From Hungatella sp. (GTDB lineage Bacteria; Bacillota; Clostridia; Lachnospirales; Lachnospiraceae), in the NCBI GenBank assembly GCA_009712635.1, contig WASS01000015.1, positions 558,001-622,000 of the forward strand: DNA of 64,000 nucleotides, in the 5' to 3' direction. Every line of letters begins with the position of its first letter. Position 1 is the stretch's first letter. Under the pieces are notes generated by a model. It worked only from the letters and a program-made list of their open reading frames with translations. It was not told the DNA's origin and made no database searches. The position numbers and the translations under genes were made by a program. Below, piece by piece: positions 1-8,322 of the stretch.

Positions 1-714
1 ATTTCCCGTTTTGAGCGGATTCTTCTGCTCAGTGAAAAGGGAGAAAGCTATGAGATCAGAAACCATATTACAGCTCCATGGATGATCAGTCATCTGGAAG
101 ATTCCATTACCTCTGCACCGGATATCATTCAGGCAAACGAGCTTTTAAATTCCGTTTTTATTGACTCCATGCCCCCGGCAACTGCCAGAAGCCTTGCCCT
201 TGGCCTTTTTCTTCAGGCAGATTTAAGCCAGGAAAAACCGCCCATTGACGCTGCCTGTGACTTTTTCCGCCGGCTCTATTCCTGTGATAACGTAACGGAA
301 ATCCGGAATCTCCTTTCCGTGGTTCTGGTACAGAAAGAGCATGAAACAGGGGGACATAAGGCCAGCTCCAACATCGCGCTGTTAAAAACCTATATCAGGG
401 AACACTTAGATTCAGAGAACCTGTCTTTAAAATGGCTGGCTGAGAATTACCTGTTTGTCAGTGTGGGATATTTAAGCAAACAGTTTGTGAAAGAAGAAGG
501 TATGCGTTTTTCCGACTATTTAAACAAAGCGCGCATGGAGGAAGCTATTCGGCTGATGACCTACTATCACAATGACAACATCAAACAAATCGCAAGGCAG
601 GTGGGATTCGGAAGCAATCCCCAGTATTTCAGCCAGGTATTCAAGCGTTACACAGGTCTTCCGCCCACAGATTACATCGAAAAGCTAAAAAACACAAAAC
701 ATAAAGGAGAATGA
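1..714 (+). CDS. AraC/YesN-type transcriptional regulator, 5' end cut by window
   Basis: The frame is open from base 1 with no stop, so the gene begins upstream; the first ATG at 82 is internal. The visible 237 residues end in an AraC-type double helix-turn-helix (about the last 100 residues), recognisable from the KTYIREHLD..LSLKWLAENYLFVSVGYLSKQFVKEEG pattern split over two HTH units and the terminal VGFGSNPQYFSQVFKRYTG signature. This layout is typical of YesN-like response regulators and of AraC sugar regulators; the N-terminal part that would decide (receiver or cupin) is missing. It is followed directly by the GH105 hydrolase, so it probably controls pectin or rhamnogalacturonan catabolism (inference). 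Confidence 0.85.
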   Translation: MSRFERILLLSEKGESYEIRNHITAPWMISHLEDSITSAPDIIQANELLNSVFIDSMPPATARSLALGLFLQADLSQEKPPIDAACDFFRRLYSCDNVTEIRNLLSVVLVQKEHETGGHKASSNIALLKTYIREHLDSENLSLKWLAENYLFVSVGYLSKQFVKEEGMRFSDYLNKARMEEAIRLMTYYHNDNIKQIARQVGFGSNPQYFSQVFKRYTGLPPTDYIEKLKNTKHKGE

Positions 715-719
715 CAACA

Positions 720-1838
720 ATGACAAACGAGAGGCTGCTGGAAAAAATCCATCTGGTTGTGGAGAAACTCATGAATCTGGGAGGCTGTGATTATGACAAA
801 GACAAATCAGTCAGCTCTACAGACACAAAAAAAGGAATTATACAGAGGGATTTCGGCATTGAAGAATGGGACTGGCCTCAGGGTGTTGGTCTCTATGGCT
901 TGTACAAACTCCAGGATTTCTATGGAGATGACCGGTATCTTTCCTTTTTTGAAAACTGGTACAGCGGACATATGAAAAACGGTCTGCCCTCCAGAAACAT
1001 CAATACAACGGCTCCCTTCCTCCCCCTAGCCTGCCTTCATACCAGTCTTAAAGACTCAGAGAGCTTCTATCAGCTCTGTACAGAACAGGCAGACTGGCTG
1101 ATTAACGGGCTTCCAAAAACCACTGACAATGGATTTCAGCACGTGACAAGTGCAATTGGTGACAGGAACGGAGTAAACTTAAATGAAGGGCAGATATGGA
1201 TCGATACTTTATTTATGTCTGTGCTTTTCTTAAACCGAATGGGACAGCAGGCAGAAAATCCGGTTTGGAAAAACGAAGCCCTTCATCAGTTTCTGGTACA
1301 CATCAAATATTTATTTGATAAGCAGACCGGACTTTTCCATCACGGATTCAGTTTTGAGCGTATGGATAATTTCGGCGGCGTTTTCTGGTGCCGTGGAAAC
1401 TCCTGGTTCACCTATGGAATTATGGAATTTTTAGACGCCTGCGGATCTGATTTAAACGAAGGCGTAAGAACTTATCTGATTGACACCTTCCGTTCTCAGG
1501 CTTCCGCTCTCTTAAAGCTCCAGGCTCCCTCCGGATTGTGGAGAACCGTACTGACCGATGAAACCAGCTACGAAGAGGTATCGGGTTCCGCTGCCATTGC
1601 TGCCGGTATTTTAAGAGGTGTAAAGGCCGGAGTTTTAGATGATACCTACAAAGCTGCGGCAGACCGTGCAATCTCTGCTATATGCGATAACATTTCTGAA
1701 GATGGAACCGTCCTTAATGTTTCAGCAGGTACAGGAATCGGTATGGACGGCGACCACTATAAAAATGTTTTAATCATGCCTATGGCCTATGGTCAGGCTC
1801 TTGCTCTTACAGCACTGTGTGAGGCACTTGAAAAATAG
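720..1838 (+). CDS. GH105 (GH88-like) unsaturated rhamnogalacturonyl hydrolase
   Basis: 372 residues, cytoplasmic, no signal peptide. It matches the YteR/YesR family: alpha6/alpha6-barrel enzymes that remove the unsaturated galacturonyl residue left on rhamnogalacturonan fragments by lyases. Supporting motifs are GVGLYGLYKL near the N-terminus, the central NEGQIWIDTLFMSVLFL helix and WCRGNSWFTYG, close to the family's W-x-RGN-x-W core. Two in-frame ATGs exist: the one at 711 lies one base after the AGGAGA ribosome binding site (705-710), too close to use, so the ATG at 720 is chosen. The frame overlaps or abuts the upstream regulator, implying one operon. A bidirectional hairpin follows the stop. 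Exact substrate is inferred. Confidence 0.9.
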   Translation: MTNERLLEKIHLVVEKLMNLGGCDYDKDKSVSSTDTKKGIIQRDFGIEEWDWPQGVGLYGLYKLQDFYGDDRYLSFFENWYSGHMKNGLPSRNINTTAPFLPLACLHTSLKDSESFYQLCTEQADWLINGLPKTTDNGFQHVTSAIGDRNGVNLNEGQIWIDTLFMSVLFLNRMGQQAENPVWKNEALHQFLVHIKYLFDKQTGLFHHGFSFERMDNFGGVFWCRGNSWFTYGIMEFLDACGSDLNEGVRTYLIDTFRSQASALLKLQAPSGLWRTVLTDETSYEEVSGSAAIAAGILRGVKAGVLDDTYKAAADRAISAICDNISEDGTVLNVSAGTGIGMDGDHYKNVLIMPMAYGQALALTALCEALEK

Positions 1839-1852
1839 AACTTCCCTGATAT

Positions 1853-1902
1853 AAAAAGAGGCGAATAGAACGTTACTGCTCCGTTCTTTTCGCCTCTTTT
1901 CT
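1853..1902. terminator. Bidirectional terminator between GH105 gene and AraC gene
   Basis: A long inverted repeat (AAGAGGCGAA..AGAACG paired with CGTTCT..TTCGCCTCTT) has A-rich bases on its left and T-rich bases on its right, so it reads as an intrinsic terminator on both strands. Its right arm lies inside the last codons of the leftward AraC gene, so that gene's C-terminus is partly encoded by the terminator stem. Confidence 0.8.
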
Positions 1903-2736
1903 GTATTTCAAAGGTGTCGCATCCGTATGCTTTTTAAATACCCGTTCGAAATAAGTAACACTTTCAAAGCCCAGAACTTCTGATATCTCTGTTACAGAGT
2001 ATTCACTGTTTAAAAGTAGTTCCCTGGCTTTCCGCACCCTTGCCAAATTCCTGTATTCATTAACTGAAAACCCCGTTACCTCCCGGAAAATACGGCTTAA
2101 ATAGGATTTACTGATAAAGAACCGTTCTGCCAGTTCTTCCAGACTCTCTGGTGTCTCACAATGGAGAGTGAGATACTCAGCCACCTCATGCACTTTACCA
2201 TGTTTTGAGGTTTGAACCGTAACAGGCATATCCTTTAACAGGTTTTTTTTACGGCTTCTGTAAACCATAAGAAGAATTCTGGAAATCATAAGACGAACCA
2301 TGACTTCATATCGTTCTCTTCTGCTTTTTATTTCATCTCTGATGGACAGAAGCAGGGATTTCATCTCCTCCCATTCCTTTTCAGAAAGTCTTGCAACCCC
2401 ATAATAATCGCTAAACAGCTTTTCCAGGGAAGTGACCCCTGCATGATTTAACCATGACTCCAGATACCTGCCGTTAAGCTGAAGCAAAATACGGTCATGG
2501 CTTCCGCTTCCCGCCTGGCTTGTTTTATGCACCTGCTGCCGGTTGACCAATACCACATCTCCGGTTTTTACGTAATAGGTTTCTTTTTCAATAAAATAAT
2601 AACGTTCTCCGCTTAAGAGAAAATACAGCTCATAAGTATCATGAAAATGCTTCATTGTCATGGAAAATCCGTCATCTCTTGCCACTTCATCGATGACTAC
2701 GCCTTCCATGCTCTCTTCAAATATGATTCGTTCCAT
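1873..2736 (-). CDS. AraC family regulator with N-terminal cupin domain
   Basis: 287 residues. The N-terminal half has the sugar-binding cupin pattern of AraC regulators (FHDTYELYFLLSGERYYFIE, then DVVLVNRQQVHKT), and the C-terminal ~100 residues hold two helix-turn-helix units (SLEELAERFFISKSYLSRIFRE; VTEISEVLGFESVTYFERVFKKH). A longer frame starts with TTG at 2760 but has no ribosome binding site; the ATG at 2736 follows AGGAGAGG and is chosen. It is divergent from the GH4 glycosidase across a 148-base gap with a perfect 16-bp palindrome, so it most likely controls that gene in response to a sugar or uronate (inference). Confidence 0.9.
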   Translation of the reverse strand: MERIIFEESMEGVVIDEVARDDGFSMTMKHFHDTYELYFLLSGERYYFIEKETYYVKTGDVVLVNRQQVHKTSQAGSGSHDRILLQLNGRYLESWLNHAGVTSLEKLFSDYYGVARLSEKEWEEMKSLLLSIRDEIKSRRERYEVMVRLMISRILLMVYRSRKKNLLKDMPVTVQTSKHGKVHEVAEYLTLHCETPESLEELAERFFISKSYLSRIFREVTGFSVNEYRNLARVRKARELLLNSEYSVTEISEVLGFESVTYFERVFKKHTDATPLKYRKEAKRTEQ

Positions 2737-2795
2737 TTTCCTCTCCTGATCAGTAGCCAAAAGTATGATTATTGCAAAATAAGCATCAATTTTAT

Positions 2796-2811
2796 TAGTA
2801 TTATAATACTA
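2796..2811. promoter_or_regulatory. 16-bp perfect palindrome in the divergent AraC/GH4 promoter region
   Basis: TAGTATTATAATACTA is its own reverse complement and sits midway between the AraC start and the GH4 start. It contains a TATAAT hexamer readable on both strands, and a second TATAAT follows at about 2820-2826. It could be an operator, overlapping back-to-back -10 boxes, or both. A strong AGGAGG for the GH4 gene is at 2871-2876. Confidence 0.45.
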
Positions 2812-2884
2812 TAATGCATTATAATATGCAATAGAGAGTGATACGAACCTATTCAATATTTCTTAGTTTCAGGAGGAAACCTTT

Positions 2885-4282
2885 ATGAAATACGAAAACA
2901 ACAAAGTAAGTGATATTAAAATCGCTTACATCGGCGGCGGTTCCAGAGGCTGGGCATGGACTTTTATGACCGACCTTTCCATGGATGATTCCATGAGCGG
3001 AACAATCCGGCTTTATGACATTGATCCTGCTGCTTCAAAAAACAATGAAATTATTGGCAACCAGCTGAGCGCCCGCAAGGATACCATTGGAAAATGGGAT
3101 TACGTCCAGTCTGATTCTTTAAAAGATGCACTGACAGGCTGTGATTTTGCTGTTATCTCCATACTCCCCGGAACCTTTGACGAGATGGATTCCGATGTTC
3201 ATCTACCGGAAAGGCTTGGTATCTATCAGTCAGTTGGTGATACAGCCGGCCCTGGCGGAATGATCCGCGCACTGCGTACCATTCCAATGTTTATTACCAT
3301 CGCGGAGGCAATCAGGGAATACTCTCCTGATGCCTGGATTATTAACTATACAAACCCAATGTCTCTGTGTGTAAAGACCCTTTATCATGTATTTCCACAG
3401 ATTAAGGCATTTGGCTGCTGTCACGAAGTATTTGGTACCCAGAAGGTGTTAAAGGGGATCTGTGAGGAAACCCTGGGACTGGAATCCATTGACCGCAGGG
3501 ACATTCATGTCAATGTTCTTGGTATTAACCATTTTACCTGGTTTGATGAGGCCTCTTATAAAGGAATCGACTTATTTCCTGTTTACCGGGATTATATCAA
3601 TGCTCATTATGAAGAGGGCTATGAAGAGCCGGATAAAAACTGGGCAAACAGCACATTTGAATGCGCTCACCGGGTGAAGTTTGACCTGTTCCGCCGTTAT
3701 GGTCTGATTGCAGCTGCAGGAGACCGTCATCTTGCAGAATTCATGCCTGGAACCGATTATCTGAAAGACCCGGAAACGGTTAAATCCTGGAAATTCGGTC
3801 TCACCACCGTTGACTGGAGAAAGAATGACTTAAAAGAACGCCTGGAAAAGAGCCGCCGTCTGGCTGAAGAGGAACAAGAAATTGAGTTAAAACCATCAGG
3901 AGAAGAAGGAATTCTTTTAATTAAATCATTATGCGGTCTCGAACGGACCATCAGCAATGTAAATATACCAAACTCCTTCTTACAGATTGCAAATCTGCCT
4001 AAAGATGCAGTTGTAGAGACAAATGCAGTATTTAGCCGGGACAGCATTAAACCCGTAATCGCAGGTTCCATTCCTGAGGAAGTGCTGGAACTGATTAAAC
4101 CCCACGTTGCAAATCATGAGCGCATTTTAAAAGCAGCCCTTACTTGCGACCGCACACTGGTTTATGAAGCTTTCTTAAGCGATCCTCTGGTAAAAGGCAG
4201 AGCAAGCGACGAAGAAGTGAAAAAGCTGGCAGACGATATGATTGAAAATACCAGAATTTACTTGCCAAAAGGCTGGAATTAA
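2885..4282 (+). CDS. GH4 glycosidase, probable alpha-galacturonidase (LplD-like)
   Basis: 465 residues. The family is clear from the NAD-binding start (IAYIGGGSRG, residues 13-22), the GDTAGPGG loop, the metal-binding CHEV motif at 179-182 and LGINHFTW at 212-219. GH4 enzymes need NAD+, Mn2+ and a reducing agent and act by an oxidation-elimination mechanism; in this family the four residues after Cys sort substrate classes, and CHEV is shared with alpha-galacturonidases such as B. subtilis LplD and with some alpha-glucosidases. The GH105 neighbour and uronate-type setting favour alpha-galacturonidase (inference). ATG follows AGGAGG by 8 bases; a terminator follows the stop. Confidence 0.85.
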   Translation: MKYENNKVSDIKIAYIGGGSRGWAWTFMTDLSMDDSMSGTIRLYDIDPAASKNNEIIGNQLSARKDTIGKWDYVQSDSLKDALTGCDFAVISILPGTFDEMDSDVHLPERLGIYQSVGDTAGPGGMIRALRTIPMFITIAEAIREYSPDAWIINYTNPMSLCVKTLYHVFPQIKAFGCCHEVFGTQKVLKGICEETLGLESIDRRDIHVNVLGINHFTWFDEASYKGIDLFPVYRDYINAHYEEGYEEPDKNWANSTFECAHRVKFDLFRRYGLIAAAGDRHLAEFMPGTDYLKDPETVKSWKFGLTTVDWRKNDLKERLEKSRRLAEEEQEIELKPSGEEGILLIKSLCGLERTISNVNIPNSFLQIANLPKDAVVETNAVFSRDSIKPVIAGSIPEEVLELIKPHVANHERILKAALTCDRTLVYEAFLSDPLVKGRASDEEVKKLADDMIENTRIYLPKGWN

Positions 4283-4288
4283 TGAATG

Positions 4289-4337
4289 AGGAACATGGTC
4301 GCAGATAGTTTCACAAGCTGCAGCCATGTTCCTTTTA
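4289..4337 (+). terminator. Intrinsic terminator after GH4 gene
   Basis: AGGAACATGG and CCATGTTCCT form a stem around a ~25-base partly paired loop, followed by TTTT on the plus strand. It separates the GH4 gene from the convergent mccA gene. Confidence 0.75.
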
Positions 4338-4344
4338 AACAAAA

Positions 4345-5256
4345 TCAGTCAAAGATATGCTTGCTGAAATACCGTTCTGCCCTATCCGGCAGAATCACAG
4401 CAATCCGTCCGGAGGCTATGCTGTCTGCAAGTTTTCTGGCAGCCGCCAATGCAGCTCCGGATGAGGAACCTGCAAAAATCCCCTCATATCTGGCGATATT
4501 TTTTACCTCATGAAACGCCTCCCCATCACTAACTTTAATCACACGGTCAACAAGAGACATATCCATGGTATCTGCAACAAAATCATTGCCAATTCCCTCT
4601 ATTTCATAGTTTGCGTGTTCCCCTCCACCCAGTGTGGAACCGATGGGGTCTGCCAGTACTCCTTTTATCTCCGGATTCTGCTCTTTTAAATATTTCATAA
4701 TACCCGTAAATGTACCCCCGCTTCCTGCACCGGCAACCACATAATCCAAATTCCCATTTAGATCCCGGTACAATTCCGGACCGGTAGTCTCATAATGAGC
4801 CAACGGATTTGCCATGTTTTTAAACTGTTCCAGGGTCACTGAATTGGGAATGCTCTCTCTCAGCTCTTCCGCTTTTCTTGTTGCGCCAAGCATACCTTCC
4901 TCCAATGGGGTTGAAATAATTTCTGCTCCCAGCGCCTTTAAAAGAATCTGTTTCTCCTGAGAGAATTTTTCTGGAATGACAAAGACAAGACGATACCCAA
5001 GATTAAGGGCAGCAAATGCGATACCAAGCCCTGTGTTTCCTGCTGTAGCTTCAATGATCGTATCTCCTGGTTTTAAGACTCCCCGCATTTTAGCATCCTG
5101 GATCATATAGGTCCCGATCCGGTCCTTAACGCTTCCGGAAGGATTATAAAACTCCAGCTTTCCATATATCTGCACCGTATCTGGAAATCCCAGATGATCC
5201 AGTCTGACAAGAGGCGTATTGCCAATTAGATCCTTCATAGAATCGTACAGACTCAT
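4345..5256 (-). CDS. mccA: PLP-dependent cysteine synthase / cystathionine beta-synthase (MccA-like)
   Basis: 303 residues, fold type II PLP enzyme. The PLP lysine is in SGSVKDR (about residues 40-46), the phosphate-binding loop is TAGNTG rather than the TSGNTG of ordinary CysK, and GSSSGAA is near the C-terminus. TAGNTG is characteristic of B. subtilis MccA (YrhA), which condenses O-acetylserine with homocysteine to cystathionine and also has O-acetylserine sulfhydrylase activity. The frame is open 51 codons further upstream, but the ATG at 5256 follows GGGAGG and overlaps the mccB stop in ATGA form, so it is the start. No regulatory CBS domains. Paired with mccB it gives reverse transsulfuration. 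Confidence 0.88.
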   Translation of the reverse strand: MSLYDSMKDLIGNTPLVRLDHLGFPDTVQIYGKLEFYNPSGSVKDRIGTYMIQDAKMRGVLKPGDTIIEATAGNTGLGIAFAALNLGYRLVFVIPEKFSQEKQILLKALGAEIISTPLEEGMLGATRKAEELRESIPNSVTLEQFKNMANPLAHYETTGPELYRDLNGNLDYVVAGAGSGGTFTGIMKYLKEQNPEIKGVLADPIGSTLGGGEHANYEIEGIGNDFVADTMDMSLVDRVIKVSDGEAFHEVKNIARYEGIFAGSSSGAALAAARKLADSIASGRIAVILPDRAERYFSKHIFD

Positions 5257-6410
5257 TGTTTCGCCTCCCGGATTGCCTGTTCTAAGTCTGCGGCAAGATC
5301 CTTTCCATGTTCTATTCCAACCGAAAGCCGGATAAGCCCATCTGTAATACCAACCTTTTCCCGAATCTCCCTTGGAATTGAGGCATGGGTCATGGTAGCA
5401 GGATGACATACCAGAGATTCCACACCGCCCAGGCTTTCTGCCAGGGCAATCAATTTCAGGCTTTCAAAGAATCGATCGATACTGTATCCTTCCTTAAGTT
5501 CAAAAGATATCATAGCTCCCCCGTTCTTCGCCTGCTTCAGGTTTATATCATAGCCCTGTGCATCCGGAAGTCCGGGATAATAAACTGTTTTTACTGCTTC
5601 ATGTTCTTTTAATAATTTAGCAAGCTCCACTGCATTTTCCACATGTCGGTCCATTCTGACGCTTAGGGTTTTAATGCTGCGGATCAGCAGGAATGAATCA
5701 AATGGCTGCAGTACTCCCCCTGTTGCATTTTGAATGAAATGAAGCCTTTCTCCAAGTTCTTTTGAGCGAACCACAACAAGACCGGCAATTAAGTCGCTGT
5801 GGCCTCCAAGATATTTAGTCGCCGAATGAAGGACAATATCAGCTCCCAGTTCCAGCGGACGTTGGATATAAGGAGTCATAAAGGTGTTGTCTACTACCAA
5901 CAATGCTTCCGTGTTTTTCACAAGTTCCGCCACGGCTTTTATATCTGTTACTGTCAGAAGAGGGTTTGCCGGACTCTCTATAAGAACTGCTTTTACATCC
6001 GGAGTGAGCGCTTTAGAAAGTGCCGTAAGATCTGTGGTATCAGCAATGGTGTAGGAAAATCCGAAATTCTGAAAGACCTTATCCAGAACGCGGAAAGTCC
6101 CCCCATAGACGTTGCTTGATATAACAATTCTGTCGCCGCTTTTAAAAAGACTTAACACCGCAGTAATAGCAGCCATTCCAGAAGCAAAGGCAAATCCTGA
6201 TTCTCCGTTTTCCAGTTCTGCAATCAGCAATTCCAGTGCCTCGCGTGTAGGATTTCCCGTACGTGAATATTCGTATCCTCTGTTTTTGCCCAATCCATCC
6301 TGCATATACGTTGATGTTTGGTATACCGGAGTATTTACAGCACCGGTTCGTTCATCCCCATAGATTCCTCCATGAATCAGAGCTGACTCTATATACTCAT
6401 AATTTTTCAT
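5253..6410 (-). CDS. mccB: Cystathionine gamma-lyase / Cys-Met metabolism PLP enzyme (MccB-like)
   Basis: 385 residues, fold type I PLP enzyme of the Cys/Met metabolism family. YSRTGNPTREALE near residue 50, SGMAAI, DNTFMTPY and the PLP lysine in HSATKYLGGHSD (about residue 200) are diagnostic. In B. subtilis the equivalent mccA-mccB pair turns homocysteine plus O-acetylserine into cystathionine and then cysteine. Sequence alone does not exclude cystathionine gamma-synthase, but the ATGA overlap with the mccA-type gene favours the lyase. ATG follows AGGAGG by seven bases. It sits 35 bases after a sulfonate-type ABC ATPase, tying it to sulfur supply (inference). Confidence 0.87.
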   Translation of the reverse strand: MKNYEYIESALIHGGIYGDERTGAVNTPVYQTSTYMQDGLGKNRGYEYSRTGNPTREALELLIAELENGESGFAFASGMAAITAVLSLFKSGDRIVISSNVYGGTFRVLDKVFQNFGFSYTIADTTDLTALSKALTPDVKAVLIESPANPLLTVTDIKAVAELVKNTEALLVVDNTFMTPYIQRPLELGADIVLHSATKYLGGHSDLIAGLVVVRSKELGERLHFIQNATGGVLQPFDSFLLIRSIKTLSVRMDRHVENAVELAKLLKEHEAVKTVYYPGLPDAQGYDINLKQAKNGGAMISFELKEGYSIDRFFESLKLIALAESLGGVESLVCHPATMTHASIPREIREKVGITDGLIRLSVGIEHGKDLAADLEQAIREAKQ

Positions 6411-6445
6411 GATAAGACCTCCTAATAATGAAATAAATAATTTTA

Positions 6446-7231
6446 TTAAATATTGTATTCCACTTGTGGTATGGTACTGGCAAGATGAAGTTTTTCCAGT
6501 ATGCTGCTGCGCATTACCATAAAGTCCTGGCTGTTCTTCTGCCTGGGCCTTGGAAGTGAAATATTTATTATTTCACTTATTTTTCCGGGGCGGGGAGACA
6601 TGATCACGACCCTGTCACTCAAATACAACGCTTCCTCTACATCATGGGTTACCAAAATCATAGTCGTCTCATTTTTCTTCCACAGTTCCAGGATCTTATC
6701 CTGAAGATCTGCCCTTGTAAAAGCATCAAGAGCTCCCATTGGTTCATCTAAGAGCAATGCCACAGGGTGATTGATCAATGACCTTGCAATGGCAACACGC
6801 TGGGCCATGCCTCCTGAAATCTGATGAGGATACACTTCTTCAAACCCGCCAAGCCCGATCATGTTAATATATTGGGCAATCTCATTTTTATGCTTCTTAT
6901 ACACCCCTCTCGCCTTAAGTCCTGTGGCAATGTTCATCTCAACCGTCAGCCATGGAAAAAGACTGCCTTGCTGGAACACATATCCCCGGTCAGGATGTGG
7001 CCCCTTTATCTCCTCTCCTTCCAGTGTTATTACTCCGGATTCAGGTACATCTAACCCTGCCAAAAGACGCAGTAGTGTGGTTTTACCACATCCAGAAGGG
7101 CCAATGATGGATAGAAACTCCCCCCTTCTGATAGAAAGATTAATATCTTTAAGAGCATCCACCGTATGATTGTTGGCATCTACATAAGTACGGTCTACTG
7201 ATTTTATTTCCATAAGTATTTCGTTGCTCAT
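6446..7231 (-). CDS. ABC importer ATPase, nitrate/sulfonate/taurine (SsuB/TauB) type
   Basis: 261 residues with Walker A GPSGCGKTT, Q-loop QQGSLFPW, signature ISGGMAQRVAIARS (Ile in place of the usual Leu), Walker B ALLLDEP and switch THDVEEAL. This arrangement and the C-terminal SRPRPGKISEI-like tail (here SPRPGKISEI) are those of ATPases of the nitrate/sulfonate/bicarbonate importers. A GTG-started extension exists, but the ATG at 7231 overlaps the permease stop in ATGA form and is chosen. With the adjacent permease and lipoprotein it forms one transporter; substrate probably an organosulfur compound given mccAB downstream (inference). Confidence 0.88.
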   Translation of the reverse strand: MSNEILMEIKSVDRTYVDANNHTVDALKDINLSIRRGEFLSIIGPSGCGKTTLLRLLAGLDVPESGVITLEGEEIKGPHPDRGYVFQQGSLFPWLTVEMNIATGLKARGVYKKHKNEIAQYINMIGLGGFEEVYPHQISGGMAQRVAIARSLINHPVALLLDEPMGALDAFTRADLQDKILELWKKNETTMILVTHDVEEALYLSDRVVIMSPRPGKISEIINISLPRPRQKNSQDFMVMRSSILEKLHLASTIPQVEYNI

Positions 7232-8289
7232 TTTACCAGCCCCCTTTGCCACCGCAGAACGCGGTTTTGTATGAAACCAATTCCCTTCATAATAGAGGAA
7301 AACAGCACTGCCATCACAATAATAGCCGCAAACACCTTATAATAAGCAGACCATACTTTTGATGCGTTGATGTAATAGCCAAGCCCTCCTGGCTGCCCCA
7401 TCATCTCAGACATGACCAGGGTCGTGAAGGCAAAACCATTTGCCGTTGAAATACCTGTAAAAATCTGGGGCATTGCATGAGGGATTGCCACATGAAAGAC
7501 CAGATACGGCGTTTTTGCTCCAAGGGTCCTGGCAACTTCAAAATGCACCTTTGGCGTACTTGCAATTCCCTGTGCCGTTAAAAATGCAACTGGAAACCAG
7601 GCACAGATGACGATGAGAAATGCAGCGGCAGAGAAAGGATTGGGTAAAAGCGTCAGCGCAAAGGGCATCCATGCTACTGCCGGTATGACTCCCGTAATCT
7701 TTAAAACCGGATACACCCAGTAATAGACCTTGGGGAACCAGCCTATTAAAATCCCGGTTCCTACACCAAACACGACTCCAGATACGAACCCCACCGTAAA
7801 AAGCCGAAGGGAGTACAGAGTATTTTGAAAAATATAATCTCCCTCCATAAGAAACGACTCTATAATTTTAGAAGGTCCCGGAAAAAAAGGCTGAGGTAAA
7901 AGCAAAAGCTTCGTTCCCAAAATATCCCACAATGCCAATGCTAACCCCATCGCCAGGCGAAATGGGACGCGGCTTAAATATCTTTCCCTTAAATCCCCAC
8001 GAAAAAATGAGTAAACTCCAATTACCCCATAGAGAAATATAAGTCCGGCCAGCACCAGCCGGTATGCCTGATCGGCCGTAAGACTGACCGAATTGCTGAC
8101 TGCATAGGATTTTATTTCAACAGATACAGCCTGGGGAAATAACAAATTAACCAGTACTGCGGCAAAAAATCCCGCAACAGAGACTAGAGTCAGTAAAAAG
8201 TATTTTCTGCCATCCGTACAAACCGGGGCAGGCTGCACCGGTAGAAATCGATGCAGTTTTGAATGCTTGAATCCAGAAATGTTATTCAT
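7228..8289 (-). CDS. ABC importer permease, SsuC/TauC type with N-terminal extension
   Basis: 353 residues. The C-terminal ~230 residues are a standard binding-protein-dependent permease domain with the EAA loop EVARTLGAKTPYLVFHVAIP, which contacts the ATPase. Unlike the ~260-residue SsuC, it carries about 100 extra N-terminal residues with two more predicted membrane spans (KYFLLTLVSVAGFFAAVLV and LVLAGLIFLYGVIGVYSFF). The start at 8289 follows GGAGG by about eight bases; the upstream in-frame ATG lacks a site. Four-base overlap with the ATPase gene; the lipoprotein gene ends 33 bases earlier in transcription order. Confidence 0.87.
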   Translation of the reverse strand: MNNISGFKHSKLHRFLPVQPAPVCTDGRKYFLLTLVSVAGFFAAVLVNLLFPQAVSVEIKSYAVSNSVSLTADQAYRLVLAGLIFLYGVIGVYSFFRGDLRERYLSRVPFRLAMGLALALWDILGTKLLLLPQPFFPGPSKIIESFLMEGDYIFQNTLYSLRLFTVGFVSGVVFGVGTGILIGWFPKVYYWVYPVLKITGVIPAVAWMPFALTLLPNPFSAAAFLIVICAWFPVAFLTAQGIASTPKVHFEVARTLGAKTPYLVFHVAIPHAMPQIFTGISTANGFAFTTLVMSEMMGQPGGLGYYINASKVWSAYYKVFAAIIVMAVLFSSIMKGIGFIQNRVLRWQRGLVK

Positions 8290-8322
8290 CCTTCTATCCT
8301 CCTCCAAAAGCATATTGTATCC

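Noticed and set aside
5256-5409. 51-codon N-terminal extension of the mccA-type protein
   Set aside because: The extension overlaps the end of mccB in another frame, is not PLP-enzyme-like, and a good AGGAGG-type site serves the internal ATG.
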